NCBI RefSeq assembly: GCF_003970915.1
Contig: NZ_RXOF01000003.1
Span: forward strand, 415,737-479,736
Origin: Hymenobacter gummosus
GTDB taxonomy: Bacteria > Bacteroidota > Bacteroidia > Cytophagales > Hymenobacteraceae
Direction: 5' to 3'
DNA: 64,000 nucleotides
Position numbers and translations under genes: made by a program. Of the stretch, positions 1-8,878 are shown piece after piece. The notes below the pieces were generated by a model. The model saw nothing but the letters and a program-made list of their open reading frames with translations, did no database searches and was not told the DNA's origin. The first letter of the stretch is position 1. Each line of letters opens with the position of its first letter.

Positions 1-1
1 G

Positions 2-289
2 TCGCAGGCCAAGTTCGACGCCCTCAAGGCCCAGTACCCCGAGCTGCCCGGCTACCCCGTGCCCGGGGGCGTGAAGGTGCCCGCCGGCTGGCTGATTGAG
101 CAGTGCGGCTGGAAGGGCCACCGCGCCGGTGAGGGCGGCCGCTACGGCGTGCACGACCGGCAGGCCCTGGTGCTGGTCAACCACGGCGGGGCCACGGGGG
201 CCGAGGTGCGCGCCCTGGCCGAGGAAATCATTGCCTCCGTGCGCGAGAAGTTCGGTATTGAGCTGCACCCGGAGGTAAATATTCTCTAG
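2..289 (+). CDS. murB: UDP-N-acetylenolpyruvoylglucosamine reductase, C-terminal part (5' truncated by window edge)
   Basis: Only the last 95 residues lie in the window; the reading frame is open to the left edge. MurB reduces UDP-GlcNAc-enolpyruvate to UDP-MurNAc in the cytoplasm, an early step of peptidoglycan synthesis. The visible part has features typical of the MurB C-terminal domain: a [13 protein letters not shown] segment, a [10 protein letters not shown] segment, and the ending [11 protein letters not shown]. The Glu in the final HPEV motif corresponds to the conserved catalytic Glu of the family. The FAD domain is outside the window. The identification rests on these C-terminal motifs and is fairly secure. 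Confidence 0.9.
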   Translation, partial: SQAKFDALKAQYPELPGYPVPGGVKVPAGWLIEQCGWKGHRAGEGGRYGVHDRQALVLVNHGGATGAEVRALAEEIIASVREKFGIELHPEVNIL

Positions 290-416
290 ACCGGCCAAGC
301 ATTCAGATATTAAAATTTGATAATACCATCCACTCTCATTGCAATAGTATCAGGAACTACCGCCAAATTTGTATAGAGTTTGCCCCCCTATACCTGTTGC
401 CGCCCTTCGCCCTCAA

Positions 417-1466
417 ATGAAAAAATTGACTCTGTTGGCCCTGCTCTGCAGCGGTACTTTCCTCTCGGCCCAGGCGCAGACCCGGACCACCAAAAAGCGC
501 ACGACGACCACTACGACGACGACTACCACCCCGGCCAAGTCGCAGCCCGAAACGGCCGCGGCGCCGGCGGCCCCGGCCGGCCCCCTGACGCTGGCGGCGG
601 TGCGCACGGCCGAACCCGGCACCACCGTGACGGTGCGCGGCGTGGTGGTCAACGGCGGCGAGCTGGGCAACATCCGCTACATCCAGGACCGGGAGGCGGG
701 CCTGCCCATCTTCTCCAACACCCTGGACGACCTCAAGAACCTGGTGCCCGGCGACAGCGTGGAGGTGCACGGCACGCTGAAAAACTACAACAGCCTGCTG
801 GAAATGGACCCGGTGCAGTCGGTGAAAAAGCTGGGCTCGGGGCGTAAGTACGCCATGGTAACGGTGCCCGCCGCCGAGCTGACCAAGGTGCTCAACGAAA
901 CCCACGAGGGCCGCCTGGTGAAAATCACCGAGGTGGAGCGCCTGACCACCACCGGCGGCAACCCCGCCTCCGCCCTGGCCGGCAACGTGAACTACCTCAT
1001 CAACGGGCAGGCCGGCGCCATCGTGCGCATCTCGGCCCCCTCCAACGGCCCCGACGGCTTGGTGGGCTTCACCCCGCCCACGGAGAAGTTCGACCTGGTG
1101 GGCGTGGTAGGCCAACACTCGCCCTCGGGTACGCCCACCGGCTACCAGCTGCTGCCCCGCCTGAGCACCGACTTCGTGGTGGCCGGTGGCCTGCCCGTCA
1201 TCAAGGGCGAGCCGGTGCCCGTGGCCGTGACCAAGAACAGCATCACGGTGGACTTCTCGACCATCAACCCCGGCACTACCAAGGTAGAGTACGGCGCCAC
1301 GCCCGCCCTGGGCGGCATGGTGGAAGACAAGACGCCCACCAAGCAGCACCAGCTGACGCTGACCGACCTGCAGGCCGGCACCACCTACTACGTGCGCGTG
1401 TCGTCGGCCAACAGCATGGGCATCAGCACCCAGCCCGCCGTGCCGATGATTACCCGTAAGAAGTAA
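417..1466 (+). CDS. exported protein with OB-fold-like domain and fibronectin type III domain
   Basis: 349 residues. I start at the ATG giving MKKLTLLALLCSG, because it opens a clear signal peptide ending near AQAQ; an in-frame ATG 16 codons upstream would spoil it. A Thr-rich linker (about ten Thr in a row) and a Pro/Ala stretch follow. Residues about 60-150 (LTLAAVRTAEPG through GDSVEVHGTLKNYN) look like the nucleic-acid-binding OB-fold seen in YhcR-type or DUF5689-type secreted proteins. The last 90 residues (TKVEYGATP, LQAGTTYYVRVSSANSMG) match a fibronectin type III fold. It is probably periplasmic or cell-surface, with unknown function. The gene is monocistronic and ends in a strong terminator. 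Confidence 0.75.
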   Translation: MKKLTLLALLCSGTFLSAQAQTRTTKKRTTTTTTTTTTPAKSQPETAAAPAAPAGPLTLAAVRTAEPGTTVTVRGVVVNGGELGNIRYIQDREAGLPIFSNTLDDLKNLVPGDSVEVHGTLKNYNSLLEMDPVQSVKKLGSGRKYAMVTVPAAELTKVLNETHEGRLVKITEVERLTTTGGNPASALAGNVNYLINGQAGAIVRISAPSNGPDGLVGFTPPTEKFDLVGVVGQHSPSGTPTGYQLLPRLSTDFVVAGGLPVIKGEPVPVAVTKNSITVDFSTINPGTTKVEYGATPALGGMVEDKTPTKQHQLTLTDLQAGTTYYVRVSSANSMGISTQPAVPMITRKK

Positions 1467-1479
1467 TTCGGCTCGCCCG

Positions 1480-1528
1480 AAAGCCAAGCGGCCGGCTCCT
1501 GCTGTCAGGGGCCGGCCGCTTGGCTTTT
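1480..1528 (+). terminator. intrinsic terminator after the OB/FN3 gene
   Basis: A perfect 17-bp inverted repeat (1480-1496 with 1511-1527, arm AAAGCCAAGCGGCCGGC) closes a 14-nt loop 14 bases after the stop codon and ends in a short T run. It is A-flanked on the other side, so it could also work for transcripts from the right. Confidence 0.85.
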
Positions 1529-1601
1529 GGAGAAAATGTCTTGTCCGTCGTGCAGCGCACTCTGCTTGACGGGCCAAATGCGCTGCCTGCTCCCGGAGGT
1601 A

Positions 1602-2453
1602 TTACGCCTCCACGTCCTGCCACCACTCCGAGAGCCGGGCCAGCCGCTCCCGTTCGCGCTTGCTGAGGCTATCCACGCCGCGGGCGCTGATTTTATCGAG
1701 TAGCTGGTTCATTTCCTCCTGCCGCTGCCGCTTGGCTATGTTGCTGCGGTCGTCGAGGGTGTAGAGGCCGCGCTCCTGCGAGAAAATACGGGCCCCGGCC
1801 AGCACTTCGGGGCGCCACATCACCAGCGCCAGGAAGGCCGCGGTGGGCAGCAGGGCCAGCAGGATGGTCACGTAATTCGCCTGCACCACCCAAGGCTCGA
1901 TAGCCGCCGCCACCACGAGGCCCGTAATGGCTCCGCCCAGGTGGGCGGCGTGGCCTACGCCGGTGTCCTTGGCGCGGATGCCGTAGATGGAAATCAGCAC
2001 GTAGAGCAGGCCGTAGGCCCAGCTCGGCAGCGTCAGCAGGCCGAAGACCGTCAGCTCGGCGCCGGGCAGCAGGGCAATGCAGGCGAAGACCACGCCCGCC
2101 ACCGCGCCCGAGGCCCCCACGGCGCTATAGCTCAGCTGCCGGCGGTGCAGGTACAGGGCCAGCAGGTTGCCGCCCACCAGGCTCAGCAGGTACAGCCCGG
2201 CGAAGCGGCCAGCGCCCAGAAAGCCCTCCAAGCCGAAGGCGAAGTTGTAGAGCACCAGCATGTTGAAACCAAAGTGCAGCCAGCCCACGTGCAAAAAGCC
2301 CGCGCTCAGGAGCCGGCCGTACTGCCGCAGGTTCAGGATGGCCCCCACCTGAAACTTGTAGCGCTGCAGGTAGCTGTCGTATTTCAGCCCCTGGTAGGTA
2401 ACCACGGCGCAGCCCAGGCAGATGAGCAGGCCGATAATGCCAAAACCGTTCAT
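1602..2453 (-). CDS. rhomboid family intramembrane serine protease
   Basis: 283 residues, starting at the ATG that gives MNGFGIIGLLICLG; longer forms begin with a composition unlike a protein. Rhomboids cleave transmembrane substrates inside the lipid bilayer. About six membrane helices are visible. The family motifs are present: HFGFNML in the second helix region (the Asn supporting the oxyanion hole), the catalytic serine in VGASGAVAG near residue 140, and the catalytic His in GHAAHLGGAITG near residue 200. A charged C-terminal tail of about 60 residues (KRQRQEEMNQLLDKI) lies in the cytoplasm and resembles that of other Bacteroidota rhomboids. It is downstream of mutS2 on the same strand, but the mutS2 terminator separates them. 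The substrate is unknown. Confidence 0.9.
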   Translation of the reverse strand: MNGFGIIGLLICLGCAVVTYQGLKYDSYLQRYKFQVGAILNLRQYGRLLSAGFLHVGWLHFGFNMLVLYNFAFGLEGFLGAGRFAGLYLLSLVGGNLLALYLHRRQLSYSAVGASGAVAGVVFACIALLPGAELTVFGLLTLPSWAYGLLYVLISIYGIRAKDTGVGHAAHLGGAITGLVVAAAIEPWVVQANYVTILLALLPTAAFLALVMWRPEVLAGARIFSQERGLYTLDDRSNIAKRQRQEEMNQLLDKISARGVDSLSKRERERLARLSEWWQDVEA

Positions 2454-2598
2454 AAATGGCCCGCCCGGGCGGGTAGTGCGGATAAAAAGAAGGAGTTGAT
2501 AGCGCGGCCGCACGCCCGAAGCCCGGCCCGCCGCATCGGGCAAATATAGAGCAAGCGGGGTATAAGCCCAAAGGCCCACGCCAGGGCTATCGGCCACG

Positions 2599-2634
2599 AA
2601 AAAAGCGCCGGCTGCTGCAAAGGCAACCGGCGCT
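2599..2634 (-). terminator. intrinsic terminator of mutS2
   Basis: Read on the minus strand, a GC-rich stem (GCGCCGGTTGCC with the near-complement GCAGCCGGCGC) is followed by a run of six T. It lies just after the mutS2 stop codon. Confidence 0.85.
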
Positions 2635-2656
2635 TAAACACTGAGAATCAAGCTAC

Positions 2657-5074
2657 TTATTTGAGTACGGCCACCGTCACGCCGTCGCCACCGCGGTCGG
2701 CGTGCTCGTCGGCCACGCTGGCTACGGCCCGCTGGGAGTAGAGGTAGTCGCGCACCACCTGCCGGAGCACGCCGTTGCCGCGGCCGTGGATGAACTTGAT
2801 TTCGGGTACGCCGAGCATCACCGCGTCGTCCACGTAGTTCATGATGCGCTGCAGGGCGTCTTCGGCCCGCTCACCGCGCAAGTCCAGGGTGGTGCTGAAA
2901 CCGGCCATGCGGCCGGTCACGTCGAGGCCGCCGGTGGCGCGGGCTTCGGCGGCCGGGGCCTGGCGGGCGGCCTGCTTTTCCCGCTCCCGGATTTCCGAGC
3001 GCGTCACCTTTTCCAGCTGCTTCACCTTCACGATGGTTTTCAGCCCCCCGAACAGGACCTCGGCGGTGTTGCCCTTCAGGCTGACCAGCTCGCCGTAGCC
3101 TTCCTGGCCGATGAGGGCCACTTTGTCGCCGGGCTTGAGGGCCTTGGGGTCGACCACCTCGCGGGTGCCGCGGGGCTTGGGCAGCTCCTCCTTCAGCTCC
3201 TTCTGCACGAAGGTTTCCAGCTTCTGGCGGGCCTGCTTGGTTTGCTCCTTCTCGGCCCCGGCGGTGCGGATTTCCTTGATGGTGGCCTCAATCTGGGCGT
3301 TGGTGTCCTTGAGCAGCAGCTTGGCTTTCTGCTTGGCCTCGCGCAGCACGTCCTGGCGGGTTTCCTCGACGTGGTTCTTCAGGTCCTGGTACTCCTGGGC
3401 CACCTTTTTCATGCGCCGCTCGTGCTTTTCGGCCTCGGCGTTGCGCTTTTCGAGCTGGGCTTTTTCGGCTTCCAGCTCTTCCAGCAGCCGGTCGTAGCGC
3501 ACCTTTTCCTTGCCCACCAGCTGCGAGGCCCGCTCCACGATGTTCTTGGGCAGGCCGATTTTGCGGGCAATTTCCAGCGCGAACGAGGAGCCCGGCTTGC
3601 CCGTCTCCAGGCGGTAGAGGGGCTGCAGGTGCTTCGGGTCGTAGCGCATGGCCCCGTTGACGAGGCCGGGCGTACGCTCGGCCAGGTTTTTCAGGTTGGT
3701 GTAGTGCGTGGTGATGACGCCGTAGGCCCGCACCCGGTTCAGCTCGCTCAGCACGGCCTCGGCAATGGCGCCGCCCAGCACCGGCTCGGTGCCAGTGCCA
3801 AATTCGTCGATGAGCACCAGGCTGCGCTTGTTGGCCAGCAGCAGAAACTGCTTCATGTGCGTTAGGTGCGAGGAGTACGTGCTCAGGTCGTTTTCCAGGC
3901 TCTGCTCATCGCCGATGTCGAGGAAAATGTCGTCGAACACGCCGGCCTCGGAGTCCTCGCGCACCGGGATGAGCAGGCCGCACTGCAGCATGTACTGCAC
4001 CAAGCCCACCGTCTTCATCGCCACCGACTTACCGCCGGCGTTCGGGCCCGAAATGACCAGGATGCGCTGCTCGGGGTTGAGGTCGAGGTCCAGGGGCACC
4101 ACTTCGCGCTCCTGCTCCTTGAAGTTCAGGTACAGCAGCGGGTGCCGGGCCTGGTTCCACTTCACCAGCGGGCGGGCCGACAGCTTGGGCAGCACGGCTT
4201 CGAGCTGGCGCGCGAAGCGGGCCTTGGCGCGGATGAAGTCGAGCAGGCCGAGGAAGTTGTAGGCCCGGCGCAGGTCCGGAATGTGGGGCCGGATCTGGTC
4301 GGTCAGCGCAATCAGGATGCGCACCAGCTCCCGGTGCCAAGCGTTTTCGAGGTCCTTGATGTCGTTGTTCAGCTCGAACACCGCCTCGGGCTCGATGTAC
4401 ACCGTCTGGCCCGTGGCCGATTCGTCGTGAATCAGGCCCTTGATGCGGCGCTTGTGCTCGGCCACGATGGGCAGCACCAGACGGCCGCCCCGAATCGTGG
4501 GTTCGGCCCCCTCGGGCGTCCAGCCCTCGGAGCGGGCCCGGCGCAGCACGTCGGCAATGGAGCGGCGCAGGATGCCCTGGCGGTTGATCAGCTCCTGCCG
4601 TATCTGGCGCAGCAAGGGCGAGGCGTCGTCGCGCACGTGGCCGTCATCGTCCACCACCTTGTCCATGCTGGCCAGCAGGTTGCGGTCGGCCTGCACGCCC
4701 ACACCCAGCAGGCGCAGCGTGGGGTAGAGGCCCTCGGGCGCCTGCACGAAGAAGGTCAGCGCCTCGCGGATGGTGCGCAGGGACATTTTCAGCTCGTACA
4801 CGGCCGCGGCTTCCAGGTAGGCGCCCGGAATCTGGGCGCGCAGCAGGTGCGGGCCGGCGTCGTGGTAGTACTGGCTGGGGAAATCGGCGCCACTGCTGAG
4901 CAGCTGGCGGAATTCGTCGGTCTGCAGCAGCAGCTTGCGTAGCTCGTCGGCGCGGGGCTGAAACTGCATCTTCTGCACGTACTGGCGGCCCAGGGCGCTG
5001 AGGCACAGCTCGGCCAGCCGCTCACGCACCTGCTGGAAGCCGATTTTCTGCTCGAAGGTGTTGGGGTAAATCAA
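2657..5074 (-). CDS. mutS2: MutS2 family ATPase / Smr-domain protein
   Basis: 805 residues, the usual MutS2 length. MutS2 is a cytoplasmic MutS paralogue without the mismatch-recognition domain. It acts on branched DNA in some species and splits collided ribosomes (RqcU) in others. Domains in order: core/lever helices (1-300), the ATPase with Walker A GPNAGGKS near 345 and Walker B LVLIDEFGTGTEP near 425, a long Glu/Lys/Arg-rich coiled coil (about 515-630), a KOW-like segment (GDKVALIGQEGYGELVSLKG), and a C-terminal Smr domain (LDLRGERAEDAL, then the HGRGNGVL nuclease-loop motif). The start codon appears to be TTG, which gives MIYPNTFEQKIGF, the expected N-terminus. No ATG fits in frame nearby. 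Confidence 0.96.
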   Translation of the reverse strand: MIYPNTFEQKIGFQQVRERLAELCLSALGRQYVQKMQFQPRADELRKLLLQTDEFRQLLSSGADFPSQYYHDAGPHLLRAQIPGAYLEAAAVYELKMSLRTIREALTFFVQAPEGLYPTLRLLGVGVQADRNLLASMDKVVDDDGHVRDDASPLLRQIRQELINRQGILRRSIADVLRRARSEGWTPEGAEPTIRGGRLVLPIVAEHKRRIKGLIHDESATGQTVYIEPEAVFELNNDIKDLENAWHRELVRILIALTDQIRPHIPDLRRAYNFLGLLDFIRAKARFARQLEAVLPKLSARPLVKWNQARHPLLYLNFKEQEREVVPLDLDLNPEQRILVISGPNAGGKSVAMKTVGLVQYMLQCGLLIPVREDSEAGVFDDIFLDIGDEQSLENDLSTYSSHLTHMKQFLLLANKRSLVLIDEFGTGTEPVLGGAIAEAVLSELNRVRAYGVITTHYTNLKNLAERTPGLVNGAMRYDPKHLQPLYRLETGKPGSSFALEIARKIGLPKNIVERASQLVGKEKVRYDRLLEELEAEKAQLEKRNAEAEKHERRMKKVAQEYQDLKNHVEETRQDVLREAKQKAKLLLKDTNAQIEATIKEIRTAGAEKEQTKQARQKLETFVQKELKEELPKPRGTREVVDPKALKPGDKVALIGQEGYGELVSLKGNTAEVLFGGLKTIVKVKQLEKVTRSEIREREKQAARQAPAAEARATGGLDVTGRMAGFSTTLDLRGERAEDALQRIMNYVDDAVMLGVPEIKFIHGRGNGVLRQVVRDYLYSQRAVASVADEHADRGGDGVTVAVLK

Positions 5075-5393
5075 GTGGTACTAGGTACTGAGTAGTCGGT
5101 AGTTTGGAACCAGGGCTGGCCGCGGACGGCGGCAGCCAGCCTTCTTTAACAGCCAACGCGGCCAAAAGATTCAGGCAAAGCTATACCAGCAGCGCAGGAT
5201 AATGCGCAGAATGTAGGGCGCCACCACTTGAAAATCAGCCCGGCGGCCTTCCGGGCACCCCGGCGGACGGCCGCTACCGGCCGCCGCAGCCGCCCACCAG
5301 TGCGGTTTGCCGTCCCCAGATTCGGTAACTTGCGCCCTTCTGCGCCGTCTTCAAGCCCGTCCCGCAACGGCCCGCTGATTTCTTTTTTTCTGT
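5075..5393. other. intergenic spacer between divergent mutS2 and a secreted hypothetical
   Basis: 319 bases without a convincing gene. Short open frames here have no protein-like composition. The sequence TAACTTGC near 5330, about 16 bases after a TTTG, resembles a weak Bacteroidota promoter for the rightward gene. Nothing else stands out. Confidence 0.5.
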
Positions 5394-6965
5394 ATGCGCA
5401 TTACCCTTACGCTATTGCTGCTCGGCTCGCTGGCCACCCGGCAGCCGGCAGCCGCCCAGGCCCCGCAACCCGCTCACACCCTGCAGCTGCCCGAAAAGGA
5501 ATTTATCCTGGGCGCGGTCCGCCTGGCCAACGGCAGCCCGGTGGTGTGGACGCGCGCCGGCGGCACCTACCAGTGCCAGCTGCGCGCCTTTACCGCGGCG
5601 GGCCAGCCAGCCTGGGAAGCTACCGTGCCGCGCGCCTCTCTCACCTACGCCTACGAGGCGCAGCTCATGGCCTGGGGCAACCGCCTGGTGCTGCTGGAGC
5701 CGGTGGAGCGGGCCAACCCGACGCTTAAGCTGCAGCCGGGCCAGCTGCTGCTCCAGGTAATCGACGAGCAGGGCCGCGTCACGCCGCACGCCCTCGACGC
5801 GCCCCCGCTGGCCGCCAATACCGAGCGCAGCGTGGTGGGCAGCTACCTCGAAAACGACGCGTGCTACGTGCTGGCCGAGCACCGCGCCAAGAAGGCGGGC
5901 CCCGACGAGTGGTTTGTGGAGCGCTACGATCTGACGAGCAAGACCCTGCAGCGCAGCAAGCTGGCCTTGCCCGCCCGCTACGACCAGCAGCCCGACAAAA
6001 GCCGGTTTACCGACTGGGTGTACGGCGGCCACCGCCCCGACCGCACCTACTTCTACCGCTACGCCGGCACGCCGGGCCAGCCCAACGACTACCCCAAAAA
6101 CGCCGGGCCGGAGTTCGACGTGTGCATCCTCGACAACGCCGGCCGCTTGGTGAGCAGCTTCACCACCACCCTGCACCAGCAGCTGCAGCCCGGCACGTTC
6201 AGCTACTACTCCGGCCGCATGCCCCACGCCCCCGCGCAGGGCCACACGCCGGTGGAGCTGACGCAGTCGTCAATGGGCTCCGGGGGGCGCACCAACTTCG
6301 ATTTCCCGGACCTCTATAACCTGACGATGGGCGGCACCGGCGACTTGTACCTCGACCCGGCCACCGGGGAGTGCTGGTTCTGGGGCGAATACGCCAGCGC
6401 GCCGTTCACCACGCTGCGGGCGTTTCTGAAGCCGACGGAGGGCACTTACCTGCAGCGGTACTCGGCGGAGGGCAAGCTGCTCTCGACCGCGCAGGCCCCC
6501 TACCCGGCCGGTACCTCCACCGGCCTGCGCACCCCCTCCCCCGAGCGGCAGGCCCGGCTGCTGCGCGCCCCGGATACCGGGGAGCTGACGATGCAGTTTG
6601 CTCCCCGTGGCTCCTGGCAGCTGCTCTTTGCCACCTACAATGCCGCGGGGCAGCTGCAAACCACCGGCGCCTGGCCCGGCACCAGCAAGCAGGAGCTGGG
6701 GCTGCCGCTGGCCCTGCTCTCGGAGCAGCAATCCACCTTGGAAGGCAGCGGCTACAGCCAGCTGTCGGCCGCCGGTTTCCTGGCGGCCGATAAGGCTACA
6801 ACCGGGCTGCTGCCGCGCGTCAAGCCCGTGGTGGAGAAGGCCACGGCGGGCCGGGCCGAAATCGACGTGCTGTACCTGGTGCCCCAGGACGGCAGCCGCG
6901 GCCTGCTGCTGCAAACGCACTTTGAGCGGAAGGGCAGCGTCCTGACGCTTTACCAGCTGCCGTAG
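5394..6965 (+). CDS. secreted hypothetical protein, propeller-like
   Basis: 523 residues with a cleavable signal peptide (MRITLTLLLLGSLATRQPAAAQA). I do not recognise a named family. The body is rich in Tyr, Trp and Asp with repeated short beta-type segments (GSPVVWTRAGGTYQCQLRAF, DVCILDNAGRLVSSFTTTL, TYLQRYSAEGKLL), which suggests a WD/propeller-like fold that reports on a trajectory of values. No catalytic motif is evident. The likely location is the periplasm or outer surface. The convergent gene on the other strand ends 11 bases away, so this gene is probably monocistronic. Confidence 0.8.
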   Translation: MRITLTLLLLGSLATRQPAAAQAPQPAHTLQLPEKEFILGAVRLANGSPVVWTRAGGTYQCQLRAFTAAGQPAWEATVPRASLTYAYEAQLMAWGNRLVLLEPVERANPTLKLQPGQLLLQVIDEQGRVTPHALDAPPLAANTERSVVGSYLENDACYVLAEHRAKKAGPDEWFVERYDLTSKTLQRSKLALPARYDQQPDKSRFTDWVYGGHRPDRTYFYRYAGTPGQPNDYPKNAGPEFDVCILDNAGRLVSSFTTTLHQQLQPGTFSYYSGRMPHAPAQGHTPVELTQSSMGSGGRTNFDFPDLYNLTMGGTGDLYLDPATGECWFWGEYASAPFTTLRAFLKPTEGTYLQRYSAEGKLLSTAQAPYPAGTSTGLRTPSPERQARLLRAPDTGELTMQFAPRGSWQLLFATYNAAGQLQTTGAWPGTSKQELGLPLALLSEQQSTLEGSGYSQLSAAGFLAADKATTGLLPRVKPVVEKATAGRAEIDVLYLVPQDGSRGLLLQTHFERKGSVLTLYQLP

Positions 6966-6975
6966 CGGCCTGCGC

Positions 6976-7686
6976 TTAGGCGGCGTCGGCCCGGGGGCGG
7001 CGGTTGCGCCAGTACACGCCCAGGTAAATCGAGGAGAAGGTGAGCAGGCGCAGGGCCTGCGTCCACTCCACCCCGGGTACAAACATCAGCACCAGCCCGG
7101 CCACGAAGCACAGCGCGCAGAGGCCAGCCAGCAGCTGCCCCCAGATGCCCTGGAAAAAGTTAGGCCGGGCCTGGGCCGCGGAGCCGGTTTCGGCCAGCCG
7201 GGTCTGCAGGGCCGCGCTCAGCTCGGCCAGGGGCACGAAGCCGGGCTCCAGCTCCTTCAGGACGGAGCGGGGCCGGTCGGCCAGGGTGAGCACGCGGCCA
7301 TCGGTGCGGTAGAGCTTGAGCTGCAGGCTGTTGTACTGCTCCATACTGGAGTAGCCGCCGATGCTGCTGAGCGGCACGGTTTCGGCGGGCACGCCCTGCT
7401 TGAGGGCGCGGCCCAGCGGGGTGAGCTGCAGGCCCGCGGGCGTCAGGGCCACGTCGACGGGAAACTGCCCGCGGCGGTACACCAGCACGGCCGCTACCAG
7501 CAGCACCGGTGCCAGGGCCAGCAACACCCCGCCGGCTACCGGCAGGTTTTCGCTCAGCAATACGCCGCCGATGATGCCGCTCATCAGGCCTCCGACGAAA
7601 CCCAGCACGGCCAGGTATACCAGCCCGTAACGAACCTGAATGCAGTGGCTTTGCAGCTGAGTGGCGGCGGCAGTGGAGGTGGTCAT
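6976..7686 (-). CDS. four-helix membrane protein of unknown function
   Basis: 236 residues. Two hydrophobic helices lie near the N-terminus (about 20-45 and 50-70) and two near the C-terminus (about 180-200 and 205-225). They flank a soluble section of about 100 residues (VDVALTPAGLQLTPLG through YRTDGRVLTLADRP) that resembles the PH-like domains often found in small bacterial membrane proteins. It lacks enzyme motifs. It starts at a clear ATG and ends 11 bases from the convergent secreted gene. The function is unknown, and the PH-like reading is my inference from pattern alone. Confidence 0.75.
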   Translation of the reverse strand: MTTSTAAATQLQSHCIQVRYGLVYLAVLGFVGGLMSGIIGGVLLSENLPVAGGVLLALAPVLLVAAVLVYRRGQFPVDVALTPAGLQLTPLGRALKQGVPAETVPLSSIGGYSSMEQYNSLQLKLYRTDGRVLTLADRPRSVLKELEPGFVPLAELSAALQTRLAETGSAAQARPNFFQGIWGQLLAGLCALCFVAGLVLMFVPGVEWTQALRLLTFSSIYLGVYWRNRRPRADAA

Positions 7687-7960
7687 GGCGCGGAAAAGCG
7701 GGACGTGGGCGAAGCCGGAACCTACGCTAAAAAAAGCAGCGCCGCAACGGCTACCGCCCCGCTCTATCCACCGGTTGACATGAGTTATCCGCTACGCGGC
7801 CTCGTTACGGTTACCGGCGCGCTTGTTAGCCGCTGCCGGCCAGCAGCCAGCGACTAATCCCCCGCCCTCACGATGAAGTAGGCGGGGCTGTTACGGGTCG
7901 GTACCGCCCATGCAAGCCCTAGGCCTGCAGGGCGGGCATTTTCGGATTACCCGCTGCCCC

Positions 7961-8719
7961 TCAGAACTTCTCGTCGATGCCCAGCCCGAACAGGGCGAAG
8001 TCGTACTTCACCGGGTCGTGCGCATCGAACTGCCGCAGGTTGTCGGTCAGCTCCGTGGCGGCCTGCCAGTCGGTTTGCTTGCGCCGGAGCAGGCCCAGGC
8101 GCCGGGCCACGCGCTCCACGTGCACGTCGAGGGGGCAGACGAGGTCGGCGGGCGAAAGGCGCGTCCACAGGCCGAAGTCGACGCCATACTCGTCGCGGCG
8201 CACCATCCAGCGCAGGTACATGTTCACCCGCTTGCAGGCCGAGTTGCGGGCGGGCGTGGCCACGTGCTTGCGGGTGCGCTCGGGCGCGTCGGGCAGGGAG
8301 AAAAACAGGTTATGGAAGTTTTCGAGCCGTTCCCGCTGCGTGGCGCCGTTCAGGAAAGCGTCCTCCAGCGAGTCGTGCTGCCCGTAGTACCAGCTGAGCC
8401 AGTGCACGAAGTACAGCAAATCGGTGTCGCAGAAGGTGCGGTGGCAGAACTGCTCCAGGCGGCGCAAATCGGCGTCCTGGTGGTGGCGGACGAAGTCGTA
8501 GGGCGCGTCGTCCATGCGGGCCAGCAGCTCCCGGCCTTTGTTGAGGATGATGCTGCGCTTGCCCCAGGCCAGCAGAGCCGCAAACAGCCCGCTGATTTCA
8601 ACGTCCTGCCGCCGGCTGAAGCGGTGGGGCAGGCTGATGGGGTCGGGCGCGATAAACGAAGGCTGGTCGTAGCGCCGGTACCGGTCGTCGAGCAGGACCT
8701 GGATTTCCTGGTGGGTCAC
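7961..8719 (-). CDS. TIGR02757 / DUF2400 family protein
   Basis: 252 residues. The motif set YDQPSFIAPDPISLPHRF and DVEISGLFAALLAWG at the N-terminus, then LLYFVHWLSWYYG, is characteristic of the DUF2400 family, which is common in Bacteroidota and has a helical fold recalling HhH DNA glycosylases. No biochemical role is established to my knowledge. The best start is GTG (MTHQEIQVLLDD). It is followed on its upstream side by a perfect 39-bp inverted repeat. The C-terminus (DHPVKYDFALFGLGI-type ending) is complete. Confidence 0.85.
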   Translation of the reverse strand: MTHQEIQVLLDDRYRRYDQPSFIAPDPISLPHRFSRRQDVEISGLFAALLAWGKRSIILNKGRELLARMDDAPYDFVRHHQDADLRRLEQFCHRTFCDTDLLYFVHWLSWYYGQHDSLEDAFLNGATQRERLENFHNLFFSLPDAPERTRKHVATPARNSACKRVNMYLRWMVRRDEYGVDFGLWTRLSPADLVCPLDVHVERVARRLGLLRRKQTDWQAATELTDNLRQFDAHDPVKYDFALFGLGIDEKF

Positions 8720-8737
8720 TTGGTGATAGTAATTAGA

Positions 8738-8862
8738 ACGTCATTCCGAGCGCAGTCGAGGAATCTCGCGTGCTGATGTCCGATAGTAAAATCCTCGTTC
8801 AACGAGCAGATTACTTGGGGAAGTCAGCACGCGAGATTCCTCGACTGCGCTCGGAATGACGT
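8738..8862. repeat. GTCAT-type inverted repeat, copy 1
   Basis: Perfect 39-bp arms (8738-8776 and 8824-8862) surround a 47-base loop that itself contains a small CTCGTT-CAACGAG hairpin. Arms start ACGTCATTCCGAGCGCAGTC. It lies between the DUF2400 gene and the LysM gene. It shares the GTCAT...ATGAC ends and internal GAGC..GTCGAG pattern with copies at 16125, 18545, 19173 and 56648. Confidence 0.9.
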
Positions 8863-8878
8863 GCTTATGATTTCCGCT

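Noticed and set aside
357-1577. 406-residue minus-strand open frame
   Set aside because: Antisense of the OB/FN3 protein; low-complexity Gly/His/Arg composition and no motifs.
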